This document shows, in pieces, positions 26,734 through 35,275 of a stretch of 64,000 nt of DNA (position 1 is its first letter; every line of letters begins with the position of its first letter). The notes below the pieces were generated by a model. It did no database searches and was not told the origin of the DNA. It saw only the letters and a list, made by a program, of their open reading frames with translations. The DNA comes from Galbibacter pacificus. GTDB lineage: Bacteria > Bacteroidota > Bacteroidia > Flavobacteriales > Flavobacteriaceae. Location: the NCBI RefSeq assembly GCF_029603165.1, contig NZ_JAQSVC010000002.1:806001-870000 (forward strand). Reading direction: 5' to 3'. A program made the position numbers and the translations under genes.

Positions 26734-26764
26734 CAAAACTAAAGACATTCGCTACAATTTCCAA
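26734..26764 (-). promoter_or_regulatory. Bacteroidota-type promoter of the barrel gene
   Basis: On the minus strand TTG (26764-26762) and TAGTTTTG (26741-26734) are 20 bases apart, matching TTG-N19-21-TAnnTTTG. The -7 element is 26 bases before the ATG at 26708. Confidence 0.6.
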
Positions 26765-26831
26765 TGATATTTGTCATTTTATAACTTTAAAATTATCTCC
26801 ATTTACTAAATTATATTAGTAGTTTTAAGGC

Positions 26832-27734
26832 ATGAAATGGATGGATGCCATAACCGATTATGAAAGCTATTTAAAGATAGAACGTGGCCTGTCTTTAAAT
26901 TCCATCGAGAATTATTGCCTGGACATTCAAAAATTGTTGAAGTACTTGGAAGTGCATCAAATAACCGACTCGCCCCTTCAAATTTCAGCTGAAACGTTGC
27001 AAGGCTTTATTTACGAAACCGCAAAAAATATCAGTCCGCGGTCGCAAGCAAGGTTAATTTCCGGTTTAAAGAGCTTTTTTAATTATTTAATTTTTGAAGA
27101 TTACAGGGCCGATAATCCGCTCGAACTCATCGAATCTCCTAAAATTGGCAGGAAACTTCCCGATACGCTTTCAGAAACAGAAATAGACCAAATTATAAAA
27201 ACAATAGACCTTAGCACGCCCGAAGGAGAACGAAACCGGACCATGCTGGAAACCCTGTACAGTTGTGGGCTTCGGGTTTCGGAGTTGGTTAACCTAAAAA
27301 TTTCCGATTTGTTTTTTGAGGAAGGTTTTATAAAAGTAAGCGGAAAAGGAGACAAACAACGCTTTGTGCCCATTGCGGCAAATACCATAAAATACATAAC
27401 CATTTATGTAAAAGAAATACGCCCCCTTATTCCTGTTCAAAAAGGGTTTGAAGATTTTGTTTTTTTAAACCGAAGGGGAAAGGGCCTAACACGGGCCATG
27501 GTTTTTACCGTAATAAAAAGAACAACCGAAAAATCGGGCATCAAGAAAAATATAAGTCCGCATACGTTTAGGCATTCTTTTGCAACCCACTTGTTACAAA
27601 ACGGGGCGGATTTAAGGGCTATCCAGCAAATGCTGGGCCACGAAAGCATAACCACCACCGAGGTCTACATGCATCTAAACCGGAAAGACCTAGCCAAAGT
27701 AATTGATCAGCACCATCCGAGAAAGGATTTTTAA
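26832..27734 (+). CDS. xerD: Site-specific tyrosine recombinase XerD
   Basis: A 300-residue tyrosine recombinase of normal length. The N-terminal SAM-like core-binding domain (about 1-85) begins YLKIERGLSLNSIENYCLDI. The catalytic residues are in order: Arg about 147 in SCGLRVSELV, His-x-x-Arg about 244-247 in SPHTFRHSFATHLL, His about 270 in MLGHESITTT, and Tyr about 279 in EVYMHLNRKDL. With XerC it resolves chromosome dimers at dif. The high match to the housekeeping pattern and the lack of phage genes argue against an integrase. It is divergent from the barrel genes and has 172 bases before the next gene. Confidence 0.92.
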   Translation: MKWMDAITDYESYLKIERGLSLNSIENYCLDIQKLLKYLEVHQITDSPLQISAETLQGFIYETAKNISPRSQARLISGLKSFFNYLIFEDYRADNPLELIESPKIGRKLPDTLSETEIDQIIKTIDLSTPEGERNRTMLETLYSCGLRVSELVNLKISDLFFEEGFIKVSGKGDKQRFVPIAANTIKYITIYVKEIRPLIPVQKGFEDFVFLNRRGKGLTRAMVFTVIKRTTEKSGIKKNISPHTFRHSFATHLLQNGADLRAIQQMLGHESITTTEVYMHLNRKDLAKVIDQHHPRKDF

Positions 27735-27906
27735 CTTTTCCTTATCTACTTTTTTGCGATTTTATATTGAACTTTACTTGATAATCGAGCATTTGGTTGC
27801 TCTTGGTTTTACCTCGGAGTCAAAATATTTTTCCAGATAAATGTTTGGTGAGCTTGTCCCCGAGGGAGTTTATTTTTATTACCGAATTAAATAAAATTGC
27901 ACTTAT

Positions 27907-28854
27907 ATGAAATTCTATACATTAAAGAACGAACAAAAACTTCCAGCAATTGGGCTGGGGACATGGAAATCGGCTCCGGGTGAAGTTGGAAAGGCAGTAA
28001 TAGAAGCATTGAAAGCCGGGTATAGGCATATAGACTGTGCGGCAACATATGGAAATGAAGCCGAAGTTGGTGAAGCCCTAAAAACTGCTTTTGCACAGGG
28101 AATTGTAGAAAGACAGGATATTTGGGTAACATCCAAACTATGGAACAACGCACATGAAAGCGACAAAGTAATTCCCGCGCTGGAAAAAACGCTAACCGAT
28201 TTACAGTTGAATTATTTGGACCTCTATCTTATCCATTGGCCGGTTGCCTTTAAAGCCGATGTAAATTTTGCTACCAAAGCCAATGAATTTTTAACCCCCG
28301 ATGAAGCCCCCATTATAGATACATGGAAAAAAATGGAAGAAGCTTATGAGGGCGGATTGGCAAAAAGCATAGGAGTATCCAACTTTAGCATTCAAAAATT
28401 AAAGGACCTCATGGTAGATGCCACCCATCAACCCGAAGTAAACCAAGTGGAACTGCACCCATTATTGCAACAAAACGAACTTTTGGAGTTTTGCAATAAC
28501 AATTCCATCATTATTACCGGATATTCTCCTTTAGGTTCGGGAGACCGCGCCACAAGCATGAAAAAAGATAACGAGCCTAGTTTGCTTAACAACAAGATCA
28601 TTAAAGAAATAGCCAACGACCATAACTGCACTTCGGCACAGGTATTAATTGCATGGCATTTAAGCAGGGGTACCGCCGTAATACCAAAATCTACCAATCC
28701 GCAGCGGATAAAACAGAATTACGAAAGCTATGAAATAGAACTTACCGATAGCGATCTGGAAAAAATTGCTGCCATGGACAAAAATTACCGATATGTAGAC
28801 GGTACTTTTTTTGAAGTAGCCGGAGGCCCCTATAAAAATATTTACGATGAATAG
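27907..28854 (+). CDS. Aldo/keto reductase
   Basis: A 315-residue NADPH-dependent aldo/keto reductase. The catalytic tetrad is recognisable: Asp and Tyr in YRHIDCAATYGNEAEVGEAL, Lys in WVTSKLWNNAH, and His in LYLIHWPVAF. The C-terminal cofactor motif AVIPKSTNPQRIKQN fits the family. It is closest in pattern to the AKR1-4-like soluble reductases that reduce aldoses and other aldehydes; the substrate is not determined. Single gene with a palindromic terminator that overlaps the end of the convergent ndh gene. Confidence 0.92.
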   Translation: MKFYTLKNEQKLPAIGLGTWKSAPGEVGKAVIEALKAGYRHIDCAATYGNEAEVGEALKTAFAQGIVERQDIWVTSKLWNNAHESDKVIPALEKTLTDLQLNYLDLYLIHWPVAFKADVNFATKANEFLTPDEAPIIDTWKKMEEAYEGGLAKSIGVSNFSIQKLKDLMVDATHQPEVNQVELHPLLQQNELLEFCNNNSIIITGYSPLGSGDRATSMKKDNEPSLLNNKIIKEIANDHNCTSAQVLIAWHLSRGTAVIPKSTNPQRIKQNYESYEIELTDSDLEKIAAMDKNYRYVDGTFFEVAGGPYKNIYDE

Positions 28855-28885
28855 CCACAACTAAAAAAATACGACCATAAAAAAC

Positions 28886-28909
28886 AAAAAAAGGCCTAGG
28901 CCTTTTTTT
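28886..28909. terminator. Bidirectional terminator overlapping the ndh stop codon
   Basis: A near-symmetrical palindrome of seven A, GGCCTAGGCC and seven T residues. The TAG at its centre, read on the minus strand (28898-28896), is the stop codon of the leftward ndh gene, so the last codons and stop form the hairpin. It also serves the rightward aldo/keto reductase gene. Confidence 0.8.
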
Positions 28910-30209
28910 GTTTCATGGTATTTACCTTCATTTTTGGTTTTTTATAAGGGCGGATAATTAAACGGGCTTCGCGGTCAAAACGTACATAATTATAGACCCA
29001 ATTAATAAATACCACCGCCCTGTTCCTAAATCCAATTAAAAAGAACAGGTGCACAAACATCCAAACAAACCAGGCAAAAAAGCCCTGAAATTTATATCGG
29101 GGCAAGTCTACAACGGCCTTGTTCCTGCCTATTGTTGCCATGGTTCCTTTATCATGGTATGCAAAAGGCTTCATGGAACCTTTTTTTTCGATTAACCGCA
29201 ACAAGTTATCTCCCAAATGAGCGCCTTGTTGAAGTGCAACCTGTGCTACCATTAAATGGCCGTTTGGCATATCTGGCGTAACCATGCAGGCCACGTCGCC
29301 AATAGCAAAAATATCATTAAAACCCGTTACTTGGTTGTATTGATTTACTTTTACACGGTTGCCGGGCACCAAAAGTTCCTTGGCATCCAGTCCATGCACG
29401 GTCTCTCCATGAACCCCTGCCGCCCAAATTAAAGTAGCGGTCCTAAAAGTAAGGTCGGTTGTCGTGGTAACCATATCGCCATCGTACCCAATTACCCTGG
29501 TATTTTTCCATACGTTTACACCCAATTCCTCCAAAAAATCTTCCGCCTTTATAGATGCTTTATCGCTCATCCCCTTAAGAATGGTATCGCCAGATTGTAC
29601 AATGTTAATCTGTGCCCTGCGCGTATCTAGGTCGGGGTAATCTTTTGGCAAAATCCCTTTTTTTATTTCGGCCAGTGCACCTGCCAATTCTACCCCCGTT
29701 GGCCCGGCACCAACAATTACAAAGTTCATTAGGGCATCTTGTTCGTCTAAGCTATCGGTGAGCAATGCTTCTTCAAAATTTTCTAAAATCAAACTCCTTA
29801 AGTTGAGCGCTTCCGGTACGGTTTTCATGATCATGCTATTGGCTTCAATTTCCTTGTTTCCAAAAAAATTGGTACGAGAGCCCGTTGCTAGTACCAAATA
29901 ATCGTATTTTAATTCACCTATATCCGTATTTACCTTTTTCTTGGCAGTGTCTATGGCTTCAACCAGCGCCAATCGGAAATAAAAATTGGGGTATTTAGAC
30001 AATATCTTTCTTATGGGGTAAGCAATAGAATCGGGTTCCAGACCGCCGGTGGATACTTGGTACAATAAAGGCTGAAAAGTATGGTAATTATGCTTGTCCA
30101 GCAATACAACCTGCATTTCCTGCTTGGCCAATTTCTTTGCCAAGGCAATGCCTCCAAAACCTCCTCCTATAATTACAACTCTGGGGTAACTTGTTTGTGG
30201 TATATTCAT
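28896..30209 (-). CDS. ndh: Type II NADH dehydrogenase (NDH-2)
   Basis: A 437-residue flavoprotein. It has an FAD Rossmann motif, PRVVIIGGGFGGIALAKKLA, near the N-terminus, a second dinucleotide motif FVIVGAGPTGVELAGALAE (about residues 170-188), and DIFAIGDVACM as the second FAD contact. The C-terminal part includes a hydrophobic, aromatic-rich stretch (FFAWFVWMFVHLFFLIGFRN), the monotopic membrane anchor of NDH-2. It passes electrons from NADH to menaquinone without pumping ions. Single gene; its stop codon lies within a palindromic terminator. Confidence 0.92.
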   Translation of the reverse strand: MNIPQTSYPRVVIIGGGFGGIALAKKLAKQEMQVVLLDKHNYHTFQPLLYQVSTGGLEPDSIAYPIRKILSKYPNFYFRLALVEAIDTAKKKVNTDIGELKYDYLVLATGSRTNFFGNKEIEANSMIMKTVPEALNLRSLILENFEEALLTDSLDEQDALMNFVIVGAGPTGVELAGALAEIKKGILPKDYPDLDTRRAQINIVQSGDTILKGMSDKASIKAEDFLEELGVNVWKNTRVIGYDGDMVTTTTDLTFRTATLIWAAGVHGETVHGLDAKELLVPGNRVKVNQYNQVTGFNDIFAIGDVACMVTPDMPNGHLMVAQVALQQGAHLGDNLLRLIEKKGSMKPFAYHDKGTMATIGRNKAVVDLPRYKFQGFFAWFVWMFVHLFFLIGFRNRAVVFINWVYNYVRFDREARLIIRPYKKPKMKVNTMKQKKA

Positions 30210-30339
30210 ATATACTGTTTATTACTCAAAAATAAAGTTAATAAGTGAGAATACTTCATATCTCCTTATTTTTATGATAATCAAACAGATATTAACTAAA
30301 TTTTATAAGTAGTAATTAAGCAAGCCGAATAGAACTATT

Positions 30340-30921
30340 TCATGTCTGTTCTTTTTTAATCCATTTAGGCACGATTACGGGTTGGTAGTTTTTCATTTTA
30401 GTCAGTAATCCATCTATTGTTTCGTCTATAAGAAGAAGATCGTAGTTTTCCTGTTTTAAAAAGCCTTTGGCAACCATTCCGTTAAACAAAGCTATCATAT
30501 CGTTGTAAAACCCGTTAATGTTTAAAATACCAATGGGCTTTTGGTGCAGGCCCAGCTGCCCCCAGGTAACAATCTCAAAAAGTTCTTCCATAGTGCCAAA
30601 ACCGCCCGGCAGCGCTATTACTGCATCCGAAAGCTCGCTCATAAGCAATTTGCGCTCGTGCATGTTTTGTGTAGTGCGGATTTCGCTTATTCCGGTGTGC
30701 ACAATTTCCCTGGTTTTTAAAAATTCGGGAATAACACCAATTACTTTTCCATTGTTCTCCAGGGCCCCTTGGGCTACTTTTCCCATAAGGCCAAGTTTGC
30801 TACCGCCGTACACGGTTACAAGTTTATTTTTAGCCAATGTGCTTCCAAGTTCTTTGGCCATTTCTCCGTATATGGCATCGTTTCCTTCACTGCTTCCGCA
30901 AAATATTACTACACTTTTCAT
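30340..30921 (-). CDS. LOG-family protein (TIGR00730 Rossmann fold)
   Basis: A 193-residue protein with the N-terminal VVIFCGSSEGNDAIYGEMA, the nucleotide loop VYGGSKLGLMGKVAQ and the diagnostic PGGFGTMEELFEIVTWGQLG. This is the LONELY GUY family, which cleaves nucleoside monophosphates to base and ribose-5-phosphate; plant and some bacterial members release cytokinins. In most bacteria the role is probably nucleotide salvage or housekeeping. It follows prmC with 12 bases between, so the two form one transcript. Confidence 0.9.
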   Translation of the reverse strand: MKSVVIFCGSSEGNDAIYGEMAKELGSTLAKNKLVTVYGGSKLGLMGKVAQGALENNGKVIGVIPEFLKTREIVHTGISEIRTTQNMHERKLLMSELSDAVIALPGGFGTMEELFEIVTWGQLGLHQKPIGILNINGFYNDMIALFNGMVAKGFLKQENYDLLLIDETIDGLLTKMKNYQPVIVPKWIKKEQT

Positions 30922-30933
30922 TATTGTTATTAT

Positions 30934-31815
30934 TTATTTTACAGCTTTTAGCATCCTATCGTTACCAAAAAGATCTTTTCTAAGTTCAACTTCATGAAAG
31001 CTGTTCATTTTTATAAGCTGTACCATTTCCGTCCCTAAATACTGGTTAATTTCAAAGTACAATTTCCCACCTTTTTTTAAGTTTTGTGTAGCCAATTGTG
31101 TTATTTTTTTATAAAATATAAGTGGGTTTTCGTTGTCTACAAACAAGGCCGATTCCGGTTCGTGCCTTAAAACATTGTTCTTTATTTCTTTTTTTTCAAG
31201 GAGACGGACATATGGTGGGTTGGAGACAATAACATCAAACTTAATTTCCTCTTTAAACAACTCCGAGAGGCTTTCTGTATGCAATATGTCTTTTTCCCTG
31301 AACTTAATTTCCACCTCATTGTTTAAAGCATTTTTTTGGGCGGTTTTAATAGCTTCCCCCGAAATATCTACCGAAAATACTTTAGCCTTCGGAAGGTGTT
31401 TTGCCAAAGTTATGGGGATGCAGCCCGAACCAGTACCAATATCAAGTATATGCCTGCTTTTTTCTTTTGATGTTTCTTTAATGATCCAATCGACCAATTC
31501 TTCGGTTTCGGGCCTTGGGATTAAAGTATGTTTATTTACTTCGAACTCCAATCCGTAGAAATAGGCTTTCCCTAAAATATATTGTATGGGCTTTTCTTCC
31601 TTTAGCTCTTTTAAGGCCAATAAAAATTGATTTTTCACTCTACCTTCCAAATAATCATCACTGTTTTGAGTAATTTGATATGGCTTATATCCCAAAAACG
31701 ATTCGCACAACCAATTAAAAAAGGTTTGGATCTCTTCTACCGGATAGATTTCCTTCAGCTCATTTTTAAACTGCTCTTTTATAGCTTTTAACTGTATATT
31801 TTTGGTTTCTTGCAT
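30934..31815 (-). CDS. prmC: Release-factor glutamine methyltransferase PrmC
   Basis: A 293-residue N5-glutamine methyltransferase. An N-terminal helical substrate domain (about 1-95) precedes the SAM-binding motif HILDIGTGSGCIPITLA and the catalytic VIVSNPPYVRL, in which NPPY contacts the glutamine. It methylates the GGQ glutamine of release factors RF1 and RF2, speeding termination. IPRPETEELVDW between the domains is also conserved. First gene of the prmC-LOG unit; the region before its start is composite repeat DNA, so its promoter lies close to or within the repeat end. Confidence 0.94.
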   Translation of the reverse strand: MQETKNIQLKAIKEQFKNELKEIYPVEEIQTFFNWLCESFLGYKPYQITQNSDDYLEGRVKNQFLLALKELKEEKPIQYILGKAYFYGLEFEVNKHTLIPRPETEELVDWIIKETSKEKSRHILDIGTGSGCIPITLAKHLPKAKVFSVDISGEAIKTAQKNALNNEVEIKFREKDILHTESLSELFKEEIKFDVIVSNPPYVRLLEKKEIKNNVLRHEPESALFVDNENPLIFYKKITQLATQNLKKGGKLYFEINQYLGTEMVQLIKMNSFHEVELRKDLFGNDRMLKAVK

Positions 31816-31823
31816 TTTTCCTC

Positions 31824-32185
31824 GTTTCAGGTTTTTTTCGTTGTTACGCTGTTATGATGCTATGTTGTTGGTTGTTGAGGGTTGAGAGGCCAGAGTTCAG
31901 AGTTTCAACAATTAACAGTTAACCATTAACAAATAACTTTTTCCTTATCACTTTTCCCTTATCACTATTATTCAGGCTTTTTTCCTTGTTACGATGTTAT
32001 GTTGCTATGTTGTTGAGGGTTGAGAAATGCAAAGGTGCAAAGTTTCAGGTTTCAGGTTTCAAATATCGCTAACATAAAACATTTAACCATTAACAATTAA
32101 CTACCCCCCTAATCACTTTTCACTCTTCACTTTTCCCATATAACAAATAACGGTTAACTCTTAACCCTACACTATAAACTTCAAA
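31824..32185 (+). repeat. Composite intergenic repeat, copy 3
   Basis: The 389-base gap between prmC and the acetyltransferase is almost wholly repeat. Two full rounds of the module order a-b-(c)-d-e are present: GTTACGCTGTTATGATGC, GAGAGGCCAGAGTTCAGAG, TTAACCATTAACAAATAAC, CCTTATCACTTTTCCC, and then again from 32000 with GTTACGATGTTATGTTGC, TGCAAAGGTGCAAAG, GGTTTCAAATATCG and ACATTTAACCATTAACA. Same orientation as the other copies. No gene or RNA seen. Confidence 0.8.
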
Positions 32186-32204
32186 TAACAATCAATAATT
32201 CGTG

Positions 32205-32681
32205 CTACAAATCTTTCAGCATCCAAACCGGACATGAATAATGACCTGTATTTCCCATAGGTGCATCGATATAATAAAACCCGGCTTTTTTATATAATTT
32301 TTGTGCATCTGTCATATACGGCATCGTTTCGATATAGCATTTTGAAAAACCAAATTCACGGGCGGCACTTAAGCACGTTTCCATCATTTTCATCCCGTAC
32401 CCTTTCCCCCTTACGGTGCTTAAAAAATACATTTTCTGCAATTCGCAAACGGTTACCCCCTCGTTGGGCAAATGTGCTATCCCGGCCCCACCAACAATTT
32501 CGTTTTGATCCTCGATTACAAAATAAACAGCCCTCTCTTTGTTGTATGTGGCAAATAGATCGTCCAGGGCCTTATCTTCATATGCGGTACCAACTTTAGG
32601 CGCTCCCATTTCTACAATAACTTCCCTTACTATTGCAGCCATGCGTAAATTATCGGTTGGTTGAATTTTTCTTATGTTCAT
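32205..32681 (-). CDS. GNAT family N-acetyltransferase
   Basis: A 158-residue acetyltransferase. QKMYFLSTVRGKGYGMKMME is the acetyl-CoA loop with R-G-K-G-Y-G, preceded by the strand NEIVGGAGIAHLPN and followed by YIETMPYMTDAQKLYKKAGF. The C-terminus GHYSCPVWMLKDL resembles the group that acts on small amines or amino acids, but I cannot name the acceptor. The start ATG is at 32681. It stands alone, between composite repeat copy 3 downstream and the MITE-like element upstream, so its promoter must lie within the 21 bases before the element or inside the element. Confidence 0.85.
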   Translation of the reverse strand: MNIRKIQPTDNLRMAAIVREVIVEMGAPKVGTAYEDKALDDLFATYNKERAVYFVIEDQNEIVGGAGIAHLPNEGVTVCELQKMYFLSTVRGKGYGMKMMETCLSAAREFGFSKCYIETMPYMTDAQKLYKKAGFYYIDAPMGNTGHYSCPVWMLKDL

Positions 32682-32702
32682 AAGATTTTTACAATGATTT
32701 AA

Positions 32703-32897
32703 TAACCTGAGTTCGGTTATTCTGACTTTGTCAAAACGCTTTTAGATAGTGAGATGCAAGGCTTAATTTTTTTAATAAAGCATCTGCTTCCTAACGTTAG
32801 TTTTTCATGAGATAGCGAGCTATCCCTTAGAAAACCTGCCTTGTAACCAAATACTTTTATTAATTTTGACTTTGTAATAATAATCGAACTCAGGTTA
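32703..32897. mobile_element. MITE-like element with inverted ends
   Basis: A 195-base non-coding element. The left end AACCTGAGTTCGGTTATT (32704-32721) and the right end, read on the minus strand, AACCTGAGTTCGATTATT (32896-32879), match at 17 of 18 positions, and a weaker match continues to about 33 bases. TTAA or TAA-like bases flank both ends, which could be a target duplication. It encodes nothing. The first 76 bases recur at 54179-54253. It sits immediately before the ribD promoter. Confidence 0.65.
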
Positions 32898-32901
32898 ATA
32901 G

Positions 32902-32909
32902 TATTTTTG
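32902..32909 (+). promoter_or_regulatory. Putative -7 element of ribD
   Basis: TATTTTTG matches TAnnTTTG and ends 17 bases before the ribD ATG. It starts five bases after the right end of the MITE-like element, so any -33 element would have to lie inside that element. Confidence 0.4.
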
Positions 32910-32926
32910 CTTCTATAAATATCGGG

Positions 32927-33973
32927 ATGAAGATACATGAATTCTACATAAAAAGAGCCATTCAACTGGCCAAAAATGGACTTGGAAACACGTATCCAAA
33001 TCCTATTGTTGGCTGTGTTATCGTTGCTGACGATAGAATTATAGGTGAAGGTTTTACCAGCCCAGCGGGGCAAAATCATGCCGAGGTAAATGCCGTGCAA
33101 TCGGTTAAGGACCAAACGCTATTAAAAAAAGCCACCTTGTATGTTACTTTAGAGCCGTGCTCTCACTACGGAAAAACGCCTCCTTGTGCCGATTTAATTA
33201 TAAAGCACAGAATTCCAAATGTTGTTATAGGTACTTTGGACACCCATGAAAAAGTATGCGGGCGGGGCGTAAAAAAATTAATGGAAGCCGGTTGCAAAGT
33301 AACCGTTGGCGTTTTGGAAGAAGCCTGCAAGGAGGTCAATCGGCGTTTTTTTACCTTTCAGGAACAAAAACGGCCGTATGTTATTTTAAAATGGGCACAA
33401 AGCGAAAATGGATATGTGAGTCCGCTTCAAGATACACAAAACAGGGCTCCCATATGGATTACCAATGAAATTTCCCGGCAGCTTGTGCATAAATGGAGAA
33501 CAGAAGAAAACGCTATTTTAGTGGGCACGAACACTATTTTAAAAGACAATCCAAGATTAAATTCTAGGGACTGGAAAGGGAATTCGCCCATTAGAATTGT
33601 AATTGATAGGAGTTTGAAAATCCCGAAAGCTTCTTTTGTTTTAGATGAAAGCATTCCGACGATTTGCATTACCGACAAAAAAAACAAAAAAAAGCCACAA
33701 GGCAACTTACTTTTTGAAGCTATTGATTTTAACCTCCCCATTGCAGGACAAATAGCCGGAATATTGTACAACAACAACCTGCAAAGCGTTATTGTTGAAG
33801 GCGGAAGCAAAACCCTACAAACTTTTATAGATGAAGGTATTTGGGACGAAGCAAGGGTTTTTGAAGGAAAAACAATAATTGAAGAAGGCACGAAAGCTCC
33901 TTTACTGAACAAATACAATACTGTGGAAAAGCATCAGTTTATGGAAGATGTTTTAAAAATTTATCAGAAATGA
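32927..33973 (+). CDS. ribD: Bifunctional riboflavin deaminase/reductase RibD
   Basis: A 348-residue two-domain enzyme. The N-terminal deaminase (about 1-145) has the zinc site HAEVNAV (His about 51, Glu about 53) and PCSHYGKTPPCADLI (two Cys about 77 and 86). The reductase domain starts at RPYVILKWAQSENGY and includes ILVGTNTILKDNPRLNSRDW and VIVEGGSKTLQTFID. It carries out the second and third steps of riboflavin synthesis: deamination of the pyrimidine, then side-chain reduction with NADPH. No other rib gene is near. The stop TGA overlaps the ATG of the HAD gene (ATGA), so both are one operon. Confidence 0.95.
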   Translation: MKIHEFYIKRAIQLAKNGLGNTYPNPIVGCVIVADDRIIGEGFTSPAGQNHAEVNAVQSVKDQTLLKKATLYVTLEPCSHYGKTPPCADLIIKHRIPNVVIGTLDTHEKVCGRGVKKLMEAGCKVTVGVLEEACKEVNRRFFTFQEQKRPYVILKWAQSENGYVSPLQDTQNRAPIWITNEISRQLVHKWRTEENAILVGTNTILKDNPRLNSRDWKGNSPIRIVIDRSLKIPKASFVLDESIPTICITDKKNKKKPQGNLLFEAIDFNLPIAGQIAGILYNNNLQSVIVEGGSKTLQTFIDEGIWDEARVFEGKTIIEEGTKAPLLNKYNTVEKHQFMEDVLKIYQK

Positions 33974-34587
33974 TCAAGAATATAATATTCGACTTTGGAG
34001 ATATCTTTATCGATTTGGAGAAAGCGACTTCCTTGAACTTAATTCTTGAAAAATATCCTGATTTTAAACTTTCCAAAGAAATCATTCAACTAAATAATCA
34101 ATACGAAATGGGGCTTTTATCTACAGATGCGTTTATAGCAGCCTACCAAAAATTTCTTCCGAAGGAAAACAAAACGGGATTAAAAAATATATGGAATTCC
34201 ATAATCCTACATATCCCGGAACATAGAATGGAGTTTATCGAGACCTTGGCCAACGAGAACAAATTTCGCCTGTTCCTGCTTAGCAACACCAATGACCTGC
34301 ACATAGAACAAGTAATAAAAAATATAACCCCTGCCAATTACGAGCGCTTAAAAAACTGTTTTGAAAAATTTTATTTATCGCACGAAATAAACTTAAGGAA
34401 ACCAAATAAAGATATCTTTGAATTTGTTTTAGAGCAAAACAAATTAATTGCCCAAGAAACCCTTTTTATAGACGATACCGCAGAAAATATAGAAACTGCC
34501 AAAAAAATTGGGCTGCATACATGGCACTTAATTCCAGGGAAAGAAGATATTGCATCCTTATTTAAAAAAGACTTCCCTTTTTCTTAA
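33970..34587 (+). CDS. HAD-family hydrolase
   Basis: A 205-residue haloacid-dehalogenase superfamily phosphatase. Motif I is NIIFDFGDIFIDLEK with Asp as nucleophile, motif II is FLLSNTNDLH, motif III Lys is in INLRKPNKDIFEF, and motif IV is FIDDTAENIETAKKIG. The helical cap between motifs I and II marks it as subclass I. It resembles YihX-type sugar-phosphate phosphatases. A riboflavin-pathway phosphatase is missing in many bacteria and HAD enzymes fill that place, so overlap with ribD is suggestive but not proof. Confidence 0.88.
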   Translation: MIKNIIFDFGDIFIDLEKATSLNLILEKYPDFKLSKEIIQLNNQYEMGLLSTDAFIAAYQKFLPKENKTGLKNIWNSIILHIPEHRMEFIETLANENKFRLFLLSNTNDLHIEQVIKNITPANYERLKNCFEKFYLSHEINLRKPNKDIFEFVLEQNKLIAQETLFIDDTAENIETAKKIGLHTWHLIPGKEDIASLFKKDFPFS

Positions 34588-34660
34588 AAATAGTGTTGGT
34601 AACTTACCTTGGCAATTATTAACAATTACTAAGTTTGTAAAAACAAAAAGGAGCATTATT

Positions 34661-35269
34661 TTGAAAGATACTTATAAAACTATTGCCAAAAAAGCGCCCG
34701 AAGTTTTGTTCAAGGACAAGGGAAGCAAATTTTTTGGTTATGCTTTTCCTGTTTCTACCGAAGACGATATAAAATTATACCTGGAAGAAATTAAAACAAG
34801 CCACAACAGTGCCCGCCATCATTGCTATGCATGGCAACTTGGTACCGGTGACGGGCAAGTACAATACCGTGCCAACGACGATGGAGAACCGTCCAACACA
34901 GCTGGAATGCCAATTTATGGGCAAATACAATCGTTTAACGTTACCAATGTCCTTATTGTTGTGGTACGCTATTTTGGCGGAGTGAAACTAGGTGTTGGCG
35001 GACTTATAAACGCATATAAAACAACCGCCCAAATGTGTTTGGAAGCATCTTCTATTATAGAAAAAACGATTGATAACCGGTATTTAATAGCATTTCAATA
35101 TAAAGACATGAATAATGTTATGAGGGTCATAAAGGAAAAAAACTTACAAATAGAAAGTCAAAAAATGGATTTATCATGCAAAATAACCGTTAGCATTAGA
35201 AAAAGTGAAGCCAAGCAAGCAATAAAGGCATTCGAGTCTTTTTATGAAGTAAATATAACAGAAGTATAA
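34661..35269 (+). CDS. yigZ: YigZ/IMPACT family protein
   Basis: A 202-residue protein. The frame is open back to 34550 inside the HAD gene, but the family N-terminus (KDTYKTIAKKAPEVLFKDKG) begins at the TTG at 34661, which has AAGGAG 8 bases upstream. The UPF0029 N-terminal domain includes ARHHCYAWQLGTG, DDGEPSNTAGMPIYGQI and VVVRYFGGVKLGVGGLINAY, followed by a smaller C-terminal ferredoxin-like domain. IMPACT relatives bind translation factors in eukaryotes; the bacterial role is not known. It is third in the ribD-HAD-yigZ run, 73 bases after the HAD stop. Confidence 0.88.
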   Translation: MKDTYKTIAKKAPEVLFKDKGSKFFGYAFPVSTEDDIKLYLEEIKTSHNSARHHCYAWQLGTGDGQVQYRANDDGEPSNTAGMPIYGQIQSFNVTNVLIVVVRYFGGVKLGVGGLINAYKTTAQMCLEASSIIEKTIDNRYLIAFQYKDMNNVMRVIKEKNLQIESQKMDLSCKITVSIRKSEAKQAIKAFESFYEVNITEV

Positions 35270-35275
35270 AATTTT

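Noticed and set aside
26832-27734. XerD-like gene as a phage or island integrase
   Set aside because: Sequence pattern and length are those of the housekeeping XerD and there are no phage genes or att-type duplications around it.
27805-27868. CCTCGG / CCGAGG inverted repeat between xerD and the aldo/keto reductase gene
   Set aside because: Six pairs with a loop of about 42 bases is not convincing as a terminator or element, and no second copy was seen in the window.
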